This document shows, in pieces, positions 34,159 through 42,579 of a DNA stretch of 64,000 bases (its first letter is position 1; each line of letters begins with the position of its first letter). The DNA lies in NCBI GenBank assembly GCA_037042915.1, contig CM073202.1:1922001-1986000 (forward strand). The letters are read 5' to 3'. The position numbers and the translations under genes were made by a program. A model generated the notes under the pieces. The model saw nothing but the letters and a program-made list of their open reading frames with translations. It had not been told where the DNA came from and made no database searches. This DNA comes from Auricularia sp. M13. Taxonomy: Eukaryota; Basidiomycota; Agaricomycetes; Auriculariales; Auriculariaceae.

Positions 34159-34708
34159 CCATTCATACAATGGGTTGGGAGGACCATGAGCTGCGCCGTG
34201 GCTCCACATGGCTTTGACCATGTTGCGGTGCGCCTTTGTCTGTAGGCTACAGCCCCACCCATCCAGACTCTGCCCTCTACCCTCTATCAGTCCCTAAGAT
34301 ACTTTTCTTGAGTGTCTCAAGAGATACACCCACAGTGGCCCTAAAGGGCCACATGCAGCTGCTTACTTGCTAACATCTGCTTGCTTATTGGCGAGCTGGT
34401 CACTTCATGTGCTGATGAGGCGCATGAAGTTATGGTATGTTTGTATATTTTTATTTATTCTATGCCCCTATGCCCCTATACCCCCATGCCCTAAAACTGC
34501 GCTCACAACTTTGTTACACCCAGAATCCACACCAGTTTGCACTAGATCCCTCTACACCCCTGTTACGACCCCCCTTGCCTGCCCCATGTTGACCCATTGG
34601 AATGTACTTTGTACAGACCACAGCGTCTTGGCTCTGTATTTGTAGCCTGCTTACGCTGTCTAAAATTCAAGAATTTCTCTCTCTCTCTCTCTCTCGTTGG
34701 TGAGCGTG

Positions 34709-35042
34709 GACACGCGTCAGTGTCTGCGCTCTCTTCGGCCGTCCCTCCTGCCCCACTGAATACATAGTATAACCCCCTAGTGCCAGGCATAAATTTTCTT
34801 TATACTCTACCTTTGCCCATTCCCCTCCGTGGTAGTCAACGCGTCAGTTGTCTGCCCGGAGAATCGTCGAGCACGCGTCAGTGTCCGTACGCCCCACCAT
34901 CCTCAAATTAAATAATAAAACCTTGCCCATTGCTCTCCATAGCAGCCATAATCTCTGATTAATAATTTCTCTGTGTCCATTCCCCTCAGTGGCAGTCAAC
35001 ACGTCAGTTGTCTGCCCGGAGAATCATCGAGCACGCGTCAGT
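34709..35042. repeat. Noncoding upstream region with ACGCGTCAGT tandem repeats
   Basis: No gene. ACGCGTCAGT or a one-base variant occurs at about 34711, 34839, 34874, 35001 and 35035. Two larger units, about 160 bp apart (from about 34821 and 34981), share TCCCCTC, GTCAACRCGTCAGTTG, TCTGCCCGGAGAATC and GAGCACGCGTCAGT. The second unit is cut by the Harbinger insertion and continues at 40973, just before the KDZ gene. The motif is the inverse of that at 14.9-15.3 kb. Confidence 0.7.
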
Positions 35043-35470
35043 AGGCCCTTTCAAATATGATGCAATCGGCCGGCAATCCGAGCAACAACCTGAGCCGCAA
35101 GCCGACGGTAATCCCGTTTGCGAGGACCCCGGAAAACGGCCGAAATCCCGAAATGAGCTCTTTTCGGAAAGGACCTCCGGACGTGCTTTCCAGTCCGCAA
35201 TCGTACGAGAAAACCGTCTGCGCGCATCCCCGGAAGCTTTGGCTCATGACTCTGCTTTTGCCTCTGCCCGTCTTGTTGCCCGCTGTCGTGCTCTCAAAGA
35301 CTGCTTAATACCCTACTCTAGGCCGTGTGATCTTGCTTAATAGCTGCTCCCTCCTATTCTCAACCTTTTTATCCTACCAAATCCTACTACTCTCTCGTTT
35401 AACATACTACATCCTGCTACTCTTTCATCCGCTGCATCACACTGTCCATTTTTTTCCTATTCCTCCTGGC

Positions 35471-36999
35471 ATGCCGCCCAAAGCTAAGCCCGATGGGGCA
35501 GCCCGCAAGCCCCGTGCTACGGAGATTCCTTGGGCAAAAAATCTCGCACTCACCGATACGCTTGTAGCCTATTTTATGGACAACCCACGTTTCCGTCGGT
35601 CGTACTGGTCCGACTCTGTCGAGAGTGCACGCAACGAGGACCGCACCAAGAGAACCTCCCACGACAGCAAGGTGGCGCTGAACAAGACACTCGCCGAGCA
35701 CATCTTTGCGCAGCACCCTGACTTTTCGGCCGACTACCAAGCTGAACCCAAACGCTTTGCACTCTCTACTAGCAACCGTATTTCACGGTAAGTACTCTGG
35801 GACTCCTACATGCTTATGGTGCGCTTTAATGTTCAGTAGGTTGAAAGAGCAGTATAAACAGCACGTCGAGGCACTCAGCTCAACAGGCATCGGACTTCGG
35901 CGCGAGGACGTTGTGGATGGGTCACGCATTCAGAATCTTCACCGTGTGTACTCTTGTCCGCATGCTGCCCAGGTTTCTGATGAGCCGCAGAGGGGATTCT
36001 CAAGACATTCCCATGGTGGTACAACCTTGACAGCATGTGGCACGAGCTACCAAACTTCGTCCCAGTAGCCGTCTCTGCCGCTGATCAGGGTGTTAACCAT
36101 GCCGCCGCCGCCACCACTCTCTTTACCATGTCAGCAGCGGCCGAAGTCGAGAAAGACGCCTATGGCCCAGAAGAGCGTGGGGAGATGCTCGCCGATCCTG
36201 ACGTGCGCACATGTTGTCCATGTGCGATTGCTTGTGCTTATTCTATTACAGGCTGATATCGACTCGGGCGATGATGCTGCCGCAGGGAACGGCTCACTGG
36301 ATACCAGTGCCAGCGCGGATGAACGCGCAGCTTCACCGAGACCCACCGATGCTCCCACAGCCACCCACCGGATCCGTTCTGCATCGAGCGAGGACGACAT
36401 CTTTGGCGACACTGACGATGTGCACTCCCTCTCCCGCTGAGCTACGACAAACAAGCCCGCCTCGCGCGCAGTTACCGTACCTATCAACACTCATCCAACG
36501 GTGGTCCCCACGCGCCGCGCTGTATCCCATTCACGCAGTACAAGCGCCTCGACTCCATCTACCACCCGCACAGATGCTGGGACGCCCGTCAGCGCTTGCT
36601 CTGCAGCAAAGCCAGCCGCCAAGAGCAAGGACAAGGACACGATGGCGACCCTGAAGCGCATGCGAGAGGCCGACACTGTGCGCCAAGAAGAGAAAGATAA
36701 GCAGCTTCACCAGCAGCAGCTGGCGCGCATCGACGCCACCGTCAAACTCAAGAAGCGGAAGTACGATCTGAAGGAGAAGAAGCTTGAGAGCAAGGCTGAG
36801 GAAGCTGAGCGCACGAGCGCGCCAAGATGGAGGAGAATCAGCGTCAGCGTGAGTTTGAGCTTGCGCGCCTGCAGATGCAGATGCAGCTTCAGGTTCATCG
36901 TGGCGCTGGTGCAGACACAGGCGCGGGCATGAGCGCGGGCGCGGGCATGGGTGCGGGCGCGGGCATGGGTGCAGGCGTAGGTGCTGCTGGTTTGTTTTG
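35471..36999 (+). CDS. Harbinger Myb/SANT-like DNA-binding protein
   Basis: Accessory protein that in this superfamily binds subterminal DNA and helps the transposase enter the nucleus. It starts MPPKAKPDGAARK at 35471. The Myb/SANT-like domain spans about the first 130 residues (WAKNLALTDTLVAYF ... RLKEQYKQHVEALSSTGIG). Intron 35788-35839 (GTAAGT, 52 nt) keeps phase. A second intron lies near 35946-36002, leading into FPWWYNLDSMWHELPN, and a third at about 36211-36259. The distal part is low complexity, then a charged coiled coil (KLKKRKYDLKEKKLESK, later QREFELARLQMQMQL) and a Gly/Ala/Met-rich tail ending GAAGLF. Exons after 36440 are uncertain, and one apparent frame change lies near 36815. 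It ends 83 bp from the convergent transposase gene. Confidence 0.7.
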
Positions 37000-37082
37000 A
37001 CCCCGCGTAGACACTTCTAATGTTCCCGTGTGTATGAAGAACGCTTTCCTACAATTAATCTGCTACATCTAGTGCACACCGC

Positions 37083-40000
37083 TTATGGGCGTTCTACCAC
37101 ACCGCTGTTGTACAGAAGATCCTTGAGCTGTTCCCGTCGTGCCTGCCCTGCCGCAAGTAGCTGGGGTTCGCCCACATCCGCATCATGCTGACCGGGATTG
37201 GCATTACGAAAGGCCTGCTCATGAGCATCACCTTCTGCTATGATTTCACAAAGAAAGTCGGGATCCTTGTTGCCGTTCTCAATCCGCATGATGAGGTTGT
37301 GCAGCACAAGGCAGCATCGGACCCACATAACTGCGAGCTCGTGAGCCTGCTTGTTGTTGATTTGCTGTCGCAGCTCCCGCAAGGAGCCAAAGCGGCCTTT
37401 TAGAAGTCCCATGGTGTGCTCAGACTTGACACGGACCTTCGAATACACATGTAAGATGCCTGACTATTCTTGAAACGGGTATAGCACTCACACGAGACAC
37501 CCAGAAATTATATGTTTTGTGCTCCGGGATGTTGGCGGCGGGTTTCTTGTACGGTGTGACGCACCAAGTTCTGGTTGGATATGCTGAGTCTGCCCAGACC
37601 CACTCTGAGTTGTTGAGCAGGGTGTTATGCTCGCGGTAGATGCGGCTATCCTCAAATGCTGTTGAGTCGTGCACGCTGCCTACGTGGCCAAGAACGTAGT
37701 CGATGATGAGACCTTTGGGAAGATTGATAATCTACGGAGGATGAGTATCCCTTCGCGCTGCTGAGAGCGACTAGCCTGAGCACTGAGAGCATAGCACGAC
37801 TTCCATGAATAGTAGGCCTCGCCATAGAATCCCGGCTTGTCAAGTAGCGGGATGAGTGTGCCGTCGACCATGCTGTAACCATCCCTCCACTCAGCACATG
37901 CTGTCTCTTCCACCCAGTCCTTTGCCTCCTCCTTCTCGTCTTCATTTGGCCAGTGGATTGCTTCGTCATGTAAGCTGAGGAGAGCAACCATAACGCGACG
38001 TGTGGCGTTGAGCACAGTTCCAGCTGAGACGCCAGCCCACTGGGCAATATCCTCCATTGAAGCAGAGTTTCCGTCGTGCCCAAAGCGATACATAACAATT
38101 GCAAACTGCTCGCGCACAGAGGTCTGCTGATGCTGTGATTCGTTGTGGAAGACCGGGTCGGTGTCAATATAAGACACCAGTGTATCAAAAGTGGTAGGAG
38201 AGCAGCGTAGGTTTCGGCGAAAGCGAGTATAGTCATCCGAATAGAAGTCTCCAAGAACGAGCGGAAGTTGCGAGTGTTTCGCAACGGGGTTGCCAGGCAC
38301 AAGCACACGATGTGCGAGGATCTCGAACAGCATGTCCTCGACAGCCCGCATTCCCACCATGTAGTTCTCCTCTGGATCTCCTGGCTGCAGGTGCAGTGGA
38401 TCATCTGACAAAGCCGCTGAGACTTTGTCTACGGTCATAGAGTCTGAGGATGACGAGTCCGAGGATGATGATGAAGAGAGAGATAGGTGGGTATCAACTG
38501 ACATATTACTGCTGCTGGAGGACAAGCTGGAAGAGCTGCTAGACGAGCTGGAGGACGAGGACGAAGATGACGACAACGAGGACCCCTAGAAAAACGTGCG
38601 CAGGGTGCGTGCGCACACGTGCGCAGAATTTTGCGTGCGTACAACTTGTGTGCGCAGTTTTCAAAATGCGTGCGCATGGTTTTCACTTGCGTGCGCAGGG
38701 TCCAAAACTCTGAACGCACGCTTTTCCTCATGCGTGCGCAGGTCATGGGTGTGCGTGCGCAGGTCAGAAGCATGCGTGCGCAAGTCTGAGGTTGCTAGTG
38801 TATTGTATTATTCTTGATGGATAACACGCATTCAAAGTCAGCGGTATACTAAAGCTTATCTTATATTCAGCATACACATTAGAAGCCGCAAGTGTAATGA
38901 ACTAGAAACCACGTTACTGCGAGGAAGTCATCAGCAGTGTGGATTACAGAGCTTGCAATGCATGTTAAAGTGATCAGTTGGAGATTACATTAGGCCCAAA
39001 GATTAATGCACACTAGATATCACAAGTGTAATGAATTAGAAGTTGTGTTACACTCGAAGGTTAATGCACACTTGAAGTTGCACATGTATTTGATTGCCAA
39101 TTAACTTTCATCCATTCTTCCATCCCACAACAAGATGACAGTAGCTGAAGCTTGGGATCAGTACCAAATCAGTATAAAGGTCCCAAGCAGCAGGTTGACC
39201 TGGACGTGTTTGTGTTGTCCATCCTAGAGGACTTGATGCTTGATCAGTCCTGTGACCTAGGCTTATCTGCTTTGTCACAATGGGGCCTTGATGCTGGTCA
39301 CCACCAGCATCACTGGAATCCCTATGTGCATGGTCCAACGGAGGATAGACATGATGAAGCAGGATGGGACATAGAGTCTGAGGAATATAATTTGGCTATC
39401 ACAGTAAGTCATTCATTTTTTGCTTTGCAGAAGTTGATGCAAACACAACAATGCACGACGTGGACCAGACTATAGGGAAGATTCACCCAAAAGGCCACCC
39501 ACCCCGAAATGTCAAGTGCAGAAATGCGAGAAACACAAAGTTGAAAAAGGTTAAGTTTTTGGTGTCATCAAATTTAGCAAACTTACTGACCTGCTTTTAC
39601 AGACAATTCTTCGCAGAAATGGAAATGGAGGAGGAACAGGAACAGGCGGCAGCAAAGCACCAGAAAAGCAAAACTGTGGCAGTTGCAACAAAGCCTGTCA
39701 AAAAACCAAAGACACGTAAAAGAAAGTAGCACTAGGTCTGATGTATATTCATGTTGAGATGCACTAATGTAATAACCACATGGGCTTTGCTTCATTGGAG
39801 ATTAGTTAAGGGCTGGTCAACCAACTATAACTTTGGTAAACCAGACCTGTCTGTCAGAATGTAATGTTCTTGATAACGAACAAGACGCGTGAACTCAGAA
39901 CATGTGATCCTTGTCCATTAATTGCAGACTCATTTATGAGGGGTGCATGTAGGCTTAAGAAGAGCTTGTGTACATTTCTTTAACAGCGTGCGCAAAGTCC

Positions 40001-40577
40001 AAGTGAGCGTGCGCAACAATTACGACTGCGTGCGCATGTTCCAACAGTGCGTGCGCAAGGTTCCAACTTGCGTGCGCAGAGCGTGAGCATCTTTGCGCAC
40101 GCATTTCAATAGCGTGCGCATCTTGCAAACTTGCGTGCGCATACTTGCAACATGCGTGCGCAGTGCGTGCGTGCGCAGGCCACGTTAGTTTTTGCGCACG
40201 CGCGCACGTGCGCACACAAGTTGAAATGTGTATATCAACAATATCTCTGCGGATATTTAAGGTTTGATGACCGTTGTTGGATAATCACATGCAATGGTAT
40301 CATAGCTACCACAATCACCTTTAACGATGACAATATCTTATCTAAATGGGCTTCTATGGTTGAATTAATGTTGCGCACGCACCTTGCGCACGTGCGCACG
40401 TTTTTCTCATGACCCCGACAACGATGAGCTTGATTCAGCTGTGCCGTCGTGAAGGTCCTGATCGGCGACCATCCTGGCCTCCTGCTCAGCCTGCTCGGCC
40501 ACAAACTGCTCCTGAAGCAGTCTGGCTTCCGCAATCAATGTCCGTATAGCATTTTGACGCAGAGAATAGGCAGGCAT
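37083..40577 (-). CDS. Harbinger DDE transposase, split by element E2
   Basis: DDE_Tnp_4-type transposase that cuts and pastes the element. The proposed start is the ATG at 40577 (MPAYSLRQNAIRTLIAEARL). The N-terminal helix-rich part runs to a poly-Ser tract, where E2 sits at 38587-40410. Removing E2 with one GACCCC rejoins the tract in frame. A helix-turn-helix-like segment (IAQWAGVSAGTVLNATRRV) follows. The catalytic triad is D in SMVDGTLIPLL, D in WADSAYP and E in KSEHTMGLLKGRF, all present. Inferred introns are 37775-37732 (a GC-AG intron, 44 nt) and 37491-37437 (GTGAGT, 55 nt), both keeping phase. The C-terminus is NSGVVERP. Apart from E2 the gene looks whole. Confidence 0.85.
38595..38783 (+). 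repeat. E2 left array of CGTGCGCA motifs, 21-bp phase
   Basis: Motif starts are at 38595, 38608, 38618, 38634, 38649, 38669, 38690, 38733, 38754 and 38775, with a degenerate unit near 38711. Away from the very end the steps are 20-21 bp (or twice that). Intervening bases vary in sequence but not length. Confidence 0.85.
39152..39729 (+). other. Possible small spliced gene or captured gene fragment inside E2
   Basis: A reading frame from about 39152 (GSVPNQYKGPKQQVDLDVF ... HHQHHWNPYVHG) is followed by a well-formed intron at 39550-39602 (GTTAAG donor, TACTGAC branch, TTTTACAG acceptor). After the intron a short end can be read either as a Lys-rich tail (PKTRKRK) or as CGSCNKAC. I do not recognise it. 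It may be a host gene piece carried by E2 or the remnant of its own protein. Confidence 0.3.
39987..40178 (+). repeat. E2 right array of CGTGCGCA motifs, 21-bp phase
   Basis: Motif starts are at 39987, 40008, 40029, 40050 and 40071 (exact 21-bp steps), then a degenerate unit at 40082, then 40113, 40134 and 40155 (21-bp steps), and overlapping units to 40178. Same direction as the left array. The extreme right end (about 40372-40400) has further GTGCGCA units. Confidence 0.87.
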
Positions 40578-42008
40578 GATGGGTGCAGGAAGGAGCGGAT
40601 GACACGCGGTAGACGTGCCGTCTCCTCGCTTTGAATCCACAGCACGGCGGGCATGCTATCAGGGCACTAAAAAAGCAGGTAATGTATATGTTTTATACTA
40701 TATGAATTTATTTGGGACCCGCTCTGCTCTCGTGCATGGCCCATTTCCACTTGCTGTGGACTGCACGTCTCTGGGAGAGCAATTGCTTCCGACCGGATGC
40801 CGCCGTGATGCAGCCGGCATGCACTGCTGGCGGGGGGTCTCAAAATACAACCGGCGATTGTTGAGCGCTTCAGCCGTTTGAGCGGTGCCAAAACCTCGGC
40901 TTGCGGACGGCTTGCGGCTCGGATTATAGCACGGATTGCTGATCGATTTTGTCATATTTGAAAGGGCCTAGTGTTCGTACGTCCCAAATCCAGATCCTCA
41001 TGGCACGCGATATCTTCGTCGAGCCCACCTATGTGCAGCGGCAAGGCAAGAACAAGACCTCGCAGCCCACGAGCTCGTCAAGCGCTGCTCGCAAACGCAA
41101 TTCCACGAAGGCGACAGCGGCGGGCAAGCGCGCAGCACCTGCTCTTGACGTCGACCGTCCCGTGAAGCGGCGCAGGATCTTGGCGTCCCAGCGCGCTCCA
41201 GAGAGCGTTTATGAAGCCTACCGGGAAGCGGTCGATTCGCGTCGACTCGCCTTCTTCCACATCGATCCCTCAACCTGGGTCGCCGAGATATGCGACCTCG
41301 ACATGTTGGCTGCGCAAGGCAGTTGCGTCAAGGGCTGGGCTGTCCTGCGCAGCAAAGTCGACGAAGCAGAAGCCGTGTCGTATAACTGCACCTGCCCCGA
41401 CTACCTTTGCAACTCGGACATCAACCAACGATACTGTCTTCACACTATGCTGCTTTCGTCGGACCATCGGCCGCCGTTCAAGTTGTTCACTGAGAAAGGT
41501 TGGTTGACTGTCTGTAGTGTCGTCGAGCCTCGCACTGACTGCTGTAGACGATCCCTCCTCCATCTTGTTCGAACATATTCCAGCTACACCCCAAGCACCC
41601 GCCCTTTCGTTCTTCGTCTCCTTCGTCCCAGGGCACAGCAGACAAATCATCCAACATTGCGGGCGATCCTCGAACCAGGGTCACTGGACTTGCGGCAAGC
41701 ATCGCGACAACAACTGCGTGCACATCAAAGCCGCTCGTGCCCGCGACGCGTTGAAGTTACTGCTCGAGGAGGCGGAAGTCGATGAACACGAGGGTGACGA
41801 TCTAGCTGAGAGAGCGCGACTACGAGGTGAGCTCGCGTGTTCGATGCTTGGCCGGCCGAATGCTAATGGCCCTGCAGCCGAAGCCAAGAGTCTGAGGGAT
41901 TACAATGATGAGCAGAGCGTATCCCGCCTCAACGTTGGCCCACCGGCGTGGGCGCGCATTGCCTCAGATTCTGACGAGGATGCACCCACGTTCGCTCTCG
42001 TTGATCCT

Positions 42009-42483
42009 TTAGGGTTGGGAGGACCATGAGCTGCGCCGTGGCTCCACATGGCTTTGACCATGTTGCGGTGCGCCTTTGTCTGTAGGCTACAGCCCCACCC
42101 ATCCAGACTCTGCCCTCTACCCTCTATCAGTCTCTAAGATACTCTTCTTGAGTGTCTCAAGAGATGCACTCATAGTGGCCCTAAAGGGCCACATGCAGCT
42201 GCCTACCTGCTAACATCTGCTTGCTTAACAGCGAGCTGGTCACTTCATGTGCTGATGAGGCGCATGAAGTTATGGTATGTTTATATATTTTTATTTATTC
42301 TATGCCCCTATGCCCCTATACCCCTATGGAACTGCACTCACAACTTTGTTACACCCAGAATCCACACCAGTTTGCACTAGATCCCTCTACACCCCTGTTA
42401 CGACCCCCCCTTGCCTGCCCCATGTTGACCCATTGGAATGTACTTTGTACAGACCACAGCGTCTTGGCTCTGTATTTGTAGCG
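42009..42483 (+). mobile_element. LINE-A 3' UTR fragment joined head-on to LINE-A2
   Basis: Begins TTAGGGTTGGGAGG (the ORF2 stop and 3' UTR as in copy A4) and stops inside the 3' hairpin at CTGTATTTGTAG. It is followed with almost no spacer (CG) by the 5' end of LINE-A2 at 42484. It lacks its own tail and target repeat. The 16-bp target repeat encloses it together with A2. Confidence 0.85.
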
Positions 42484-42579
42484 AGCTTCTTGAACTCCGA
42501 CTTCCACCAAGTCCGAGTCAGTGGAGCAATTCTCGCTTTTCCAGCGCGCCCCTTCATCCGCCTCTTCGATCTAACGATC

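Larger units (their letters stand above)
28254..34694 (+). mobile_element. LINE-A copy A3, 5'-truncated, ORF2 intact
   Basis: Flanked by the 14-bp target repeat CGTTGGTGAGCGTG (28240-28253 and 34695-34708). It is 5'-truncated within ORF1 and has a complete ORF2, a 3' UTR with the CAGCGT/ACGCTG hairpin and a (TC)n tail instead of poly(A). It sits about 100 bp downstream of the Copia element, in the sequence that once joined 15427 to 34709. Confidence 0.92.
38587..40410 (-). mobile_element. Non-autonomous element E2 (relative of E1) in the Harbinger transposase
   Basis: 1,824 bp flanked by GACCCC (38581-38586 and 40411-40416), the complement of E1's GGGGTC. One end reads inward TAGAAAAACGTGCGCA, the other ATGAGAAAAACGTGCGCA, the same asymmetry as E1. 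Read in the direction of the host gene, both elements start after GGGGTC with AYGAGAAAA and end TTTTYTA before GGGGTC. Arrays of GCGTGCGCA lie near both ends in one direction at 21-bp phase. The middle holds a small possible gene (39152-39729). No transposase is visible. Confidence 0.78.
35043..40969. mobile_element. PIF/Harbinger DNA transposon (two genes, nested E2)
   Basis: Terminal inverted repeats begin AGGCCCTTTCAAATATGA (18 bp perfect, then weaker similarity). The 3-bp target repeat AGT (35040-35042 and 40970-40972) is confirmed by joining the flanks, which restores the tandem-repeat unit seen at 34874. It has convergent genes, a Myb/SANT-like protein (+) and a DDE transposase (-), as in other Harbinger elements. 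E2 (38587-40410) is a later insertion that splits the transposase. The left arm (35043-35470) and right arm (40578-40969) are noncoding and hold repeats of a GCAAGCCG motif. Without E2 the element is about 4.1 kb. Confidence 0.93.

Noticed and set aside
38400-38580. Poly-Ser tract as a simple-sequence artefact or the start of a separate gene
   Set aside because: It continues in frame on the far side of E2 as part of the Harbinger transposase.
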